Shown here: positions 7,790 through 14,929 of the stretch, one piece after another
Numbering within the stretch: the stretch's first letter is position 1
How the letters are laid out: the number at the start of each line of letters is the position of its first letter
Source of the DNA: JAVBOW01 sp031549495
GTDB lineage: Bacteria; Bacteroidota; Bacteroidia; Bacteroidales; Rikenellaceae
Assembly (NCBI GenBank): GCA_031549495.1
Contig: JAVBPS010000018.1
Span: 1-51,516, forward strand
Length of the DNA stretch: 51,516 nt
Reading direction: 5' to 3'
Program-made: the position numbers and the translations under genes
The notes under the pieces: model-generated
Databases searched by the model: none
Told to the model about the DNA's origin: nothing
The model's input: only the letters and a program-made list of their open reading frames with translations

Positions 7790-9280
7790 ATGATGCAAGA
7801 CGATCAGAATTACGCAGGGCAGACCATTGCCGGTCTGAACACCCGCACCGTGATGTACGGGCTGCTCATCCTGGGCGGCCTGCTGATCGCGCTGATCGCC
7901 TCGCGCTTCGGTTTCGGCGCGGGGATGCTGTTCGCCGTCTCGCCGTTCGTGCTGTTCGCCGTGTTCGCCTTCATCTCCTCGCCCTACGCGGGACTGATGG
8001 GGATCTTTACGGCCAACTACTTCCTGATGGGGATCCAACGCTACGCCTCCATGCTGCCCCTGGGGGTAGGGATGGACGTGCTGATCGGGCTGACGCTGCT
8101 GGGCGTGCTGATCCAGGCGTGCTACAAACGCGTCGACCTGAAGGCGGCCGCCAACGGGCTGACCGCCGCGTCGGGGATCTGGATGCTCTACTGTTTCCTG
8201 GAGATCTTTAACCTGGAAGGGCCTCCCCTGGCGGCGTGGTATTCCACGGTGCGCGGGGTGGCGGGCTATTTCTTCATCGTCTCGATCCTGGTGCCGCTCC
8301 TGTTCAACCACTACCGCGACCTGTGGCGCATCCTCTACATGTGGTCGGCCTTCACGCTGGTGGCGGTGGTGAAAGCCTATATCCAGAAGAACTACGGCTT
8401 CGACCAGTACGAGATGCGCTGGCTGTATGAGCGCGGGGAATCGACCCACCTGATCCAGTCCGGTATCCGTTACTTCTCGATCTTCACCGACGCGGCCAAC
8501 TTCGGCGCGGGGATGGGTTTCTCGATGGTGACCTTCTCGCTGGTGGCGCTGGCGATCAAGAAGTGGCCGCAGCGGCTCTACTTCCTGTTCGTGGCGCTGG
8601 CGGCCGGGTACGCGATGATGATCTCGGGTACGCGCGGGGCGATCGCCGTGCCGTTCGCCGGGTTCGCGCTCTACGTGGTGCTCTCGCGCAACTGGAAGGT
8701 GATCATCCTGATGTCGGTGATGTTGGTGGGGGCCTACTGGTTCCTCAGCGAGACGATGTACCTGCACGGCAACGCCTACGTGCGGCGCATGCGCGGAGCG
8801 TTCAACCCCAACGACCCCTCGCTGCTGGTGCGCCTGGAAAACCAGAAAAAGATGCGCGTCTACCTGAAAAGCCGCCCGTTCGGGGTGGGCATCGGGATGG
8901 GCGGCGTGAAGTCGCGAAACTACGTACCCAATGCCTATATGGGCCAGCTGCCCACGGACTCCTGGTTCGTGATGATCTGGGCTGAGACGGGCATCGTGGG
9001 GCTGCTGATCTATGTGTCTATACTCGTCTACCTGCTGATAAAATGTTCGTGGATCATCATGTTCCGCATCAAGGACCGCACCCTGCGCGGTGTGCTCGGC
9101 GGATGCCTCGCCGGGATCTTCGGGACCATGATCTCCTCGACCGGCAACGAGATCATGGGCCAGTTCCCCACCGGGATCGTCATCTATACCCTGCTGGCCT
9201 TTATATTCATGGGACCGCGCTTCGATAAACAGATCGAAGAGGAGCAGGCGCGGCTTAATCCGGCCGCAGATGCCGAATAA
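7790..9280 (+). CDS. O-antigen ligase / polymerase family membrane protein
   Basis: 496 residues with about ten to twelve hydrophobic helices and a large periplasmic loop between roughly residues 320 and 400 (containing YVPNAYMGQLPTDSWFVM), the layout of the Wzy/WaaL superfamily. It is the only candidate in the locus for joining repeat units, so it most likely acts as the Wzy-type polymerase of the Wzx-dependent pathway; a ligase role cannot be excluded. Its last 11 bp overlap the following glycosyltransferase gene. Confidence 0.8.
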   Translation: MMQDDQNYAGQTIAGLNTRTVMYGLLILGGLLIALIASRFGFGAGMLFAVSPFVLFAVFAFISSPYAGLMGIFTANYFLMGIQRYASMLPLGVGMDVLIGLTLLGVLIQACYKRVDLKAAANGLTAASGIWMLYCFLEIFNLEGPPLAAWYSTVRGVAGYFFIVSILVPLLFNHYRDLWRILYMWSAFTLVAVVKAYIQKNYGFDQYEMRWLYERGESTHLIQSGIRYFSIFTDAANFGAGMGFSMVTFSLVALAIKKWPQRLYFLFVALAAGYAMMISGTRGAIAVPFAGFALYVVLSRNWKVIILMSVMLVGAYWFLSETMYLHGNAYVRRMRGAFNPNDPSLLVRLENQKKMRVYLKSRPFGVGIGMGGVKSRNYVPNAYMGQLPTDSWFVMIWAETGIVGLLIYVSILVYLLIKCSWIIMFRIKDRTLRGVLGGCLAGIFGTMISSTGNEIMGQFPTGIVIYTLLAFIFMGPRFDKQIEEEQARLNPAADAE

Positions 9281-10196
9281 TCCTATTGACATATCCATCG
9301 TCACGATCACCTACAACGGCCTTCGGGACACGTTGCAGATGATCCGTTCCCTGCGCGAGGTGGTGCGCTCGGTGACGTACCAGATCATCGTGGTGGACAA
9401 CGCCTCGCGCGAGAATGAAGCGCAGGCCGTGCAACGGGAATTCCCGGACGTGCTCTGCATCCGCAGCGAACGCAACCTCGGCTTCTCAGGGGGCAACAAC
9501 CTCGGGATCGCACGGGCTACGGGCCGCTACGTGATGCTGCTCAACAACGACACCTATATAGAAGAGGACGGCTTCGGACGGCTGGTCGCGCTGATGGACG
9601 CCAATCCGCGCATCGGGGCCTGTTCGCCTAAAATCCGTTTCTCAACCCCGCCGCGCCTGATCCAGTTCGCCGGATTCACCCCCCTGACCTCGGTCACGCT
9701 GCGCAACAGCCTGGTCGGTTATATGGAAGAGGATAAAGGCCAGTACGACACCCCGCGGCAGATCCCCTACGCGCACGGGGCGGCCATGATGGTCAGCCGG
9801 GCGGCGCTGGAGGCCGCAGGGCCGATGCCCGAGGAGTATTTCCTTTACTACGAGGAGCTGGACTGGAGCGTGACGATCTCGGAGTGCGGCTTTCAGATCT
9901 GGTACGAGCCCGCGTGCACCGTTTTCCACCGCGACGGACAGGCTGGGGCGCCGGTCACTCCTTTCCGGTCGTATTACCTGACACGCAACCGCATGCTGCT
10001 CGCCTGGCGCAAGGCCGGGAGCACGAAACGGTGGGCTTCGGTGGCCTACCAGATGGGTCTGGCCGTGCCGAAGAACGCGCTGGTGGCCGTCGCGAAAGGG
10101 GAGCTGCGGATCGCCGCCTCGATGGCGCGGGCGTGCTACGCTTTCTGCGTGATGAAAAAGGGCAGTCCGAAGAAGGCGCGGAAAACCAGACAGTAA
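9270..10196 (+). CDS. Family 2 glycosyltransferase (WbbL-like)
   Basis: 308 residues, a soluble GT-A enzyme. It shows the nucleotide-sugar binding start SIVTITYNG, VVDNASREN, the metal-binding region MLLNNDTYIEEDGF, a PYAHGAAMMVSRAALE segment and the acceptor-site YYEELDWSVTISECG motif typical of rhamnosyltransferase-like WbbL proteins. It presumably adds a sugar to the lipid-linked repeat unit on the cytoplasmic face. It is translationally coupled to the preceding ligase/polymerase gene. The donor sugar cannot be told from sequence. Confidence 0.85.
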   Translation: MPNNPIDISIVTITYNGLRDTLQMIRSLREVVRSVTYQIIVVDNASRENEAQAVQREFPDVLCIRSERNLGFSGGNNLGIARATGRYVMLLNNDTYIEEDGFGRLVALMDANPRIGACSPKIRFSTPPRLIQFAGFTPLTSVTLRNSLVGYMEEDKGQYDTPRQIPYAHGAAMMVSRAALEAAGPMPEEYFLYYEELDWSVTISECGFQIWYEPACTVFHRDGQAGAPVTPFRSYYLTRNRMLLAWRKAGSTKRWASVAYQMGLAVPKNALVAVAKGELRIAASMARACYAFCVMKKGSPKKARKTRQ

Positions 10197-10237
10197 CGAG
10201 GATTGCCTTGATCCGTTGGATTTTATGTGAAAGAAAA

Positions 10238-10269
10238 TTTTAATATTTCGATTATAAGACATATATTTG
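10238..10269 (+). promoter_or_regulatory. Possible internal promoter in the AT-rich gap before the second GT2 gene
   Basis: The 188-bp gap 10197-10384 is much more AT-rich than its surroundings. TATATTTG at 10262-10269 fits the -7 box, with TTTT at 10238-10241 as an imperfect -33 element 20 nt upstream. Transcription would begin about 110 nt ahead of the gene at 10385, so the distal half of the locus may have its own promoter. Confidence 0.5.
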
Positions 10270-10384
10270 CTGGGCCACTCCCATAAAGAGTTACACAAAC
10301 CGCTGATTATAAAACATTTTATATAATATCATTCTTACAATTAATTATTTAATAAGTTAATTGTGAATTATTAATTTTTTGAAC

Positions 10385-11623
10385 ATGTTAGAGCTTTTCG
10401 ACTCTGTTTGTTTCATAATCCTGGGGATCCTGGTCCTCTATCTTTTCATCTTCGCCCTGTTCGCGCTCAAAAAGCGCGGGGACACCTATCCGCCCGCCCG
10501 GGAATTCAACCGGATGGCGGTCATGTTCCCCTCTTACAAAGAGGACGGGGTGATCATATCGAGCGTCAAGTCGTTCCTCCAGCAGGACTATCCCAAAGAG
10601 CGTTTCGACGTGATCGTCATCTCGGACCACATGAAGGAGGAGACGGTCCGGCAACTGGCCGAGCTGCCCATCATCCTTTTCACCGCCCACTACGCCAATT
10701 CGTCGAAAGCCAAGGCGCTCAACTTCGCCATGACCGAACTGGCGCACGAGGATTACGACGTGGTGCTGATCTTCGACTCGGACAATACCGTGCGCCCCGA
10801 CTTCCTGCAACAGATCAACAATGCCTTCTACTCGGGCGTGATCGCCATGCAGGCCCACCGCGTGGCCAAAAACCGCAATACTTCGACCGCCATCCTGGAC
10901 GCCTTCTCGGAGGAGATGAACAACTCGATCTTCCGTAAGGGCCACGTGCGCATGGGGCTCTCGTCGGCCCTCATCGGGTCGGGGATGGCCTTCGATTTCA
11001 AATGGTTCCTGCGCCATATCCCGCTGGTCGTATCGACCGGGGAGGACAAGGAGCTGGAAACGCTGCTCCTCAAAGAGGGGACTTACATCGAATACCTGGA
11101 GGACGTGGAGGTCTACGACCAGAAGGTCGAGAAGGACAGCACGTTCTTCAACCAGCGCCGCCGCTGGCTCTACGCCCAGATCGACGTGCTGCGCAACTCG
11201 CTGCACGACTTGCCGCACGCCATCCTTTCGGGCAACGCGGACTATACGGATAAACTGTTCCAGTGGATGATGCCCCCGCGCATCATCCTGCTCGGGATGG
11301 TGGGCATCTACGCCTTCGGCATCACGCTGCTGGCGTGGGACCTCTCGTTCAAATGGTGGCTGCTGCTGGTGATGGCCCTGCTGGCGATCGCCATGGCCAC
11401 GCCCGACTATATCGTCGACGCCAATTTCAAGAAAACCGTCAAAAAGGTCCCCATCCTGTTCCTGCTGATGGTGGCCAACTTCTTCCGCCTGAAAGGCGCC
11501 GGGAAGAAATTCATCCATACCCCCCACGGCGACGTGGAGGTGGACTACGAGGAAGAACGCATCCTGCACCAGACCGAGGACCACGTGATCCGGATCGCGA
11601 CCGTGAAGGACACAAAAGCGTAA
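10385..11623 (+). CDS. Membrane-anchored processive-type family 2 glycosyltransferase
   Basis: 412 residues from the ATG at 10385; a TTG two codons upstream is also open. An N-terminal helix (about 10-30) is followed by a GT-A domain with FPSYKEDGVI, VIVISDH, the metal site IFDSDNT and QRRRWLYAQ, the Q-x-x-R-W signature of processive GT2 enzymes such as hyaluronan and cellulose synthases. Two or three helices close the protein. It probably extends the polysaccharide or adds a branch sugar at the inner membrane. A GT4 gene follows 5 bp downstream. Confidence 0.85.
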   Translation: MLELFDSVCFIILGILVLYLFIFALFALKKRGDTYPPAREFNRMAVMFPSYKEDGVIISSVKSFLQQDYPKERFDVIVISDHMKEETVRQLAELPIILFTAHYANSSKAKALNFAMTELAHEDYDVVLIFDSDNTVRPDFLQQINNAFYSGVIAMQAHRVAKNRNTSTAILDAFSEEMNNSIFRKGHVRMGLSSALIGSGMAFDFKWFLRHIPLVVSTGEDKELETLLLKEGTYIEYLEDVEVYDQKVEKDSTFFNQRRRWLYAQIDVLRNSLHDLPHAILSGNADYTDKLFQWMMPPRIILLGMVGIYAFGITLLAWDLSFKWWLLLVMALLAIAMATPDYIVDANFKKTVKKVPILFLLMVANFFRLKGAGKKFIHTPHGDVEVDYEEERILHQTEDHVIRIATVKDTKA

Positions 11624-11628
11624 ACGCC

Positions 11629-12750
11629 ATGAGGATCGCGATCGAGGCGCAGCGCATTTTCCGCCGCAACAAACACGGGATGGATTTCGTAGCGCTCGAA
11701 TCCATCCGCGAATTGCAGAAGATGGATACCCGCAACGAGTACTTCATCCTCGTCGCCCCGGGGGAAGACCGTTGCCTGCAACCCTCCAAGAACGTCCATA
11801 TCGTCGAGGTCAAGTGCCCGACCTATCCCCTCTGGGAACAACTCGCGCTTCCCAACGCCCTGCGCAAAATCAAGCCCGACCTGCTGCATTGCACTTCGAA
11901 CACGGCGCCTATGTATTGCGACGTGCCGTTGGTGCTCACGCTGCACGATATTATCTTCCTGGAGCCGCGGGCGGGCAAAAGCGCATCGTGGTACCAGGAG
12001 TTCGGCTGGCACTACCGCCGTTTCGTGGTGCCGCGCATCCTGAAGGATTGCAAGCGGATCATCACCGTTTCGAAATTCGAACGCGACCGCATCGGCGAGG
12101 CCCTCGCCCTGCCGCCCGAGAAGGTGGTGGCGATCTATAACGGGTACAGTTCGCATTTCAAACCTGTGGAAGATTACCTGCCGATCACTTCGAAATACAT
12201 AGATTCGGAAAAATACATGTTCTTTTTGGGCAATACCGACCCCAAGAAGAACACGCCGCGCATCCTGAAAGCCTACGCGCTCTACGCCACGAGCGTGAAC
12301 GATCCGCTGCCGCTGCTGATCGCCGACCTGAAGGAGGCGGTGATCGACGAGGTGCTTTACCGCCAGGAAATTTCGTATATTAAGCCGCTGTTGCGCTTCC
12401 CGGGGTATATCCCGAACACCGACCTGCCGGCGATTTACAGCGGGGCGAGCGTGTTCCTGTACGCTTCGCTGCGGGAGAGTTTCGGGATCCCGATCCTGGA
12501 GTCGATGGCCTGCGGGACGCCTATCGTCACTTCGACCGTCTCGGCCATGCCGGAGATCGCGGGCGAGGGGGCGGTGTTGGTCGACCCGCTGGACGAGGAT
12601 GCGATCGCCGCGGCGATCGTCAAGCTGCAGACCGATCCGGCGTTCTGGCAGGCGCAGCGGGAATACGGGCTGAAGCGGGTGAAGAAATTCTCGTGGAAGA
12701 AAACGGCCGAGGAGTTGCTGGCGCTTTACCAGCAGGTGGTCAACGGATAA
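11629..12750 (+). CDS. Family 4 glycosyltransferase
   Basis: 373 residues with a GT-B fold. The start at 11629 (MRIAIEAQRIFRRNKHG) is the family-type beginning; the frame is open well upstream, but only as a shadow of the previous gene. HDIIFLEPR, AIYNGYSS and the donor-site motif ESFGIPILESMACGTPIVTS are visible. It follows the GT2 gene by 5 bp and is probably co-translated. A retaining transfer from a nucleotide sugar is expected from the family; the substrate is unknown. Confidence 0.87.
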   Translation: MRIAIEAQRIFRRNKHGMDFVALESIRELQKMDTRNEYFILVAPGEDRCLQPSKNVHIVEVKCPTYPLWEQLALPNALRKIKPDLLHCTSNTAPMYCDVPLVLTLHDIIFLEPRAGKSASWYQEFGWHYRRFVVPRILKDCKRIITVSKFERDRIGEALALPPEKVVAIYNGYSSHFKPVEDYLPITSKYIDSEKYMFFLGNTDPKKNTPRILKAYALYATSVNDPLPLLIADLKEAVIDEVLYRQEISYIKPLLRFPGYIPNTDLPAIYSGASVFLYASLRESFGIPILESMACGTPIVTSTVSAMPEIAGEGAVLVDPLDEDAIAAAIVKLQTDPAFWQAQREYGLKRVKKFSWKKTAEELLALYQQVVNG

Positions 12751-12782
12751 CAGGTCCTGCGGGACTGCGCAGGAAAGGCCTT

Positions 12783-12808
12783 ACAGGGGCAGCCCTCGCG
12801 GTTGCCCT
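12783..12808. repeat. Variant of the GGGCACCC-type short repeat
   Basis: Sequence of the form GGGGCAGCCCTCGCGGTTGC, a diverged and inverted relative of the GGGGCACCCC...GGGTGCCC repeat seen at 14451, 43553 and 51461. It lies directly before a two-arm palindrome in the gap 12751-12919. Confidence 0.5.
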
Positions 12809-12826
12809 TTGACAATATAATAGTGT

Positions 12827-12898
12827 TTGTCATTCTGAGCGAAGCGAAGAATCTCAGACAGCCATTTTGAGATTCTTCGCTTCGCTCAGAATGACAAA
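12827..12898. repeat. Two-arm palindrome, ATTCT/AGAAT family
   Basis: Left arm TTGTCATTCTGAGCGAAGCG and its reverse complement on the right, separated by a short loop. Each arm contains GCGAAGC flanked by GA on both sides and then ATTCT/AGAAT. It lies between the GT4 and acyltransferase genes and ends about 20 bp before the latter. Confidence 0.9.
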
Positions 12899-12919
12899 CA
12901 CGCACACAATATTCAAAAG

Positions 12920-13531
12920 ATGTCGCTGCTGGAAAAGATCAAACAACACCCGCGCCTGAAGCGCATGCTGCTCGATTTCGTGGTTCATCCCGTGAAAGCG
13001 CGGCCGCAATGGTGGGTGCGCCTGTTCATGCGGTTCTACACCGAACGCGGGCGCGGATCGGTCATCGACCGCAGCGTGCGCAAGGACCTGCTGCCCAACC
13101 ACCGCTTTAAACTGGGGCGCAAATCGGTCATCGAGTCGTTCTCGGCCGTCAACAACGGCGTGGGGGATGTGGTGATCGGCGACCGCGTGCGGCTGGGCAT
13201 CGGCGGGGTGATCATCGGGCCGGTCGTGATGGAGGATTATGTGGTCACGGGACAGCATTGCCTGATCTCGGGGCTGGTGCATAATTACGAAAACCCCGAC
13301 GTGGAGATCATCGACCAGGGGGTCTCCACCGCGCCGGTGGTGATCGGCCGGGGGACGTACCTGGGCTCGAACTGCGTGGTGGTGGCCGGGGTGACGATCG
13401 GCGAGCATTGCGTGGTGGGGGCCTGCAGCGTGGTCACGCACGACCTGCCGCCCTATACCGTTTCGGTCGGTTCGCCCGCGCGGCCCATCAAGCGTTACGA
13501 TTTCGAAAAGAAGCAATGGATCAAAATATAA
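12920..13531 (+). CDS. Hexapeptide-repeat acyltransferase of the exopolysaccharide locus
   Basis: 203 residues with left-handed beta-helix repeats from about residue 50 to 190 (VVIGDRVRLGIGGVIIG, then VVIGRGTYLGSNCVVVAGVTIGEHCVVGACSVV in shorter units) and the usual SVGSPARPIKRYD ending of WcaF/NodL-like acetyltransferases. A likely catalytic histidine sits in GLVHNYENP. It probably O- or N-acetylates a sugar of the repeat unit. Its 3' end overlaps the next gene by 16 bp. Confidence 0.85.
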   Translation: MSLLEKIKQHPRLKRMLLDFVVHPVKARPQWWVRLFMRFYTERGRGSVIDRSVRKDLLPNHRFKLGRKSVIESFSAVNNGVGDVVIGDRVRLGIGGVIIGPVVMEDYVVTGQHCLISGLVHNYENPDVEIIDQGVSTAPVVIGRGTYLGSNCVVVAGVTIGEHCVVGACSVVTHDLPPYTVSVGSPARPIKRYDFEKKQWIKI

Positions 13532-14445
13532 AAGTGACCGTGGTGATCCCCGTCTACAATACGGAGGATTACGTGGAACAGACGATCGAAAGCATCTGCG
13601 CGCAGACGCTCGACGATATAGAGATCATCGCCATCAACGATGGATCCCGCGACGGCAGCCTGCGCATCATGGAGGCTGCCGCGGCGCACGACCCCCGCAT
13701 CCGGGTGCTCTCGCAGCAGAACCGCGGCCTCTCGCTCACGCGCAACCGCGGCATCGCCGAGGCGCGCGGCGAGTTCATCTATTTCATGGACAGCGACGAT
13801 CTGCTGGAACCCGATACGCTGGAACTGTGCTACGATAAATGCAAGGCGGAGCGGCTGGACCTGGTGATCTTCGACGCGGACGTGTTCAGCGACGAAGGGG
13901 GATTCGAGTTGGGGTTCGACTATATGCGCAGCCATCTGATCGAGGACAAGGTCTACGCGGGCGAGGAGATGATGCGCGCGCTGATGGACACGGGGGGTTA
14001 CCGCTCTTCGGCCTGCCTTTGCCTGGTGCGCACAGGGTTGCTCCGGGAGTTGGGGTTGGAATTTTACCCGGGGATCCTGCATGAGGACGAGCTTTACACG
14101 CCGCAGCTGCTGCTGGGTGCGGCACGGGCCGGGCGCATCGACCGCGCCTTTTTCCACCGCCGCATGCGCCCGGGCTCGATCATGACCGCCACCTACTCGC
14201 CCCGCACCATCGAGGGGTACAAGACCGTGCTCACCGAACTGCGCAAGTACGCCGCGGGCCGCGAGGCTTCGCAGGCGGAGCTGGTCGAACGGCGCGTCCG
14301 CGAGGTGCTGAACGCCGTGGTGTTCAACGCTTCGACGATGCCACTGCAGGCCCGCATGGACCTGCTGGGCTGGTCGCTGAAGCATTTTTCCGGCACGGTG
14401 TCGGCAAAAAATATGGCCCGGCTGCTGGTCGGACGGAAGAAGTGA
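13516..14445 (+). CDS. Family 2 glycosyltransferase (EpsJ/WcaA-like)
   Basis: 309 residues from the ATG at 13516, inside the end of the acyltransferase gene. It carries the classical GT2 start VTVVIPVYNTEDYVEQTI, NDGSRDGS, NRGLSLTRNRGIAEARG and the metal site FMDSDD. The C-terminal third is variable, as usual for acceptor specificity. It is the last gene before a 484-bp repeat-filled gap. Confidence 0.88.
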   Translation: MDQNIKVTVVIPVYNTEDYVEQTIESICAQTLDDIEIIAINDGSRDGSLRIMEAAAAHDPRIRVLSQQNRGLSLTRNRGIAEARGEFIYFMDSDDLLEPDTLELCYDKCKAERLDLVIFDADVFSDEGGFELGFDYMRSHLIEDKVYAGEEMMRALMDTGGYRSSACLCLVRTGLLRELGLEFYPGILHEDELYTPQLLLGAARAGRIDRAFFHRRMRPGSIMTATYSPRTIEGYKTVLTELRKYAAGREASQAELVERRVREVLNAVVFNASTMPLQARMDLLGWSLKHFSGTVSAKNMARLLVGRKK

Positions 14446-14450
14446 AAAAA

Positions 14451-14475
14451 GGGCACCCGCGAGGGGTGCCCCTAC
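14451..14475. repeat. Short GGGCACCC/GGGTGCCC hairpin repeat
   Basis: GGGCACCC and GGGTGCCC pair around a five-base loop and are followed by CCTAC. It begins seven bases after the stop of the GT2 gene and could stop transcription or mark a repeat boundary. Copies: 43553-43577, 51461-51485 and 51497-51516. Confidence 0.75.
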
Positions 14476-14488
14476 AGGTCCGGACAGA

Positions 14489-14524
14489 CGGTTTGAGATG
14501 TCTCGGCTAACGCTCGACATGACG
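14489..14524. repeat. Right half-arm of the ATGTC/GACAT palindrome family
   Basis: Only the right arm is present (GTTTGAGATGTCTCGGCTAA, then CGCTCGACATGACG). It lies between the short GGGCACCC repeat and the long structured element, the same order as at 43592-43627. Confidence 0.8.
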
Positions 14525-14529
14525 ATACA

Positions 14530-14870
14530 GACGCAGGGGTCAGAGTGGCAGCCAAAGTGCGTGAGGCTGTGCGATGGCCCGGAGCGGACGCCAATGCGCG
14601 TCGGCCCGGCGCCTTTAAGCGGGAGGCTTGGGACCCGCTCGGGTGTTTGAAACGACAAAGAACGGAAACTGTAGCGGGAGACCGGAGCGGGACGCGGAGG
14701 TGTGCGATGTGGCCTTGTGCGCAGCGGAATTTCCGTTCGACTTGTTTCAAAGACCTTAGCGGGTAAGCCGGGAGCGCGGCGCCTTGATCTTTTTGCTTAC
14801 TTTTTCCATCAAGGGAAAAAGTGAGTCGCCGCAAGGCGAAATCGGCCCCGCGCGACAGGCAAACTTAAAC
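14530..14870 (+). repeat. Long structured dispersed element, copy 1
   Basis: About 340 nt, no plausible gene; related to 43630-44035. Long-range stems: ACCCGCT (14633-14639) with AGCGGGT (14758-14764), TTTGAAAC (14646-14653) with GTTTCAAA (14744-14751), and GAACGGAAA (14660-14668) with TTTCCGTTC (14730-14738). A 3' hairpin CTTACTTTTTCC / GGAAAAAGTGAG (14796-14825) has the loop ATCAAG, which can pair with CTTGAT at 14783-14788. A last small hairpin TCGCC/GGCGA follows. It lies inside the exopolysaccharide locus between a glycosyltransferase and the flippase, sense orientation. Confidence 0.75.
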
Positions 14871-14880
14871 ACAATAGGTC

Positions 14881-14910
14881 TGAGATTCTTCGCTACGCTC
14901 AGAATGACAA
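14881..14910. repeat. Right half-arm of the ATTCT/AGAAT palindrome family
   Basis: TGAGATTCTTCGCTACGCTC followed by AGAATGACAA matches one arm only. It sits 20 bp before the flippase start codon and completes the set of repeat modules in this 484-bp gap. Confidence 0.75.
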
Positions 14911-14929
14911 AAAATAAATACCCCGCCTT

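Noticed and set aside
12827..12898. Possible CRISPR repeat because the sequence recurs many times
   Set aside because: The copies are scattered singly between genes and are palindromic; there is no array with spacers and no cas gene.
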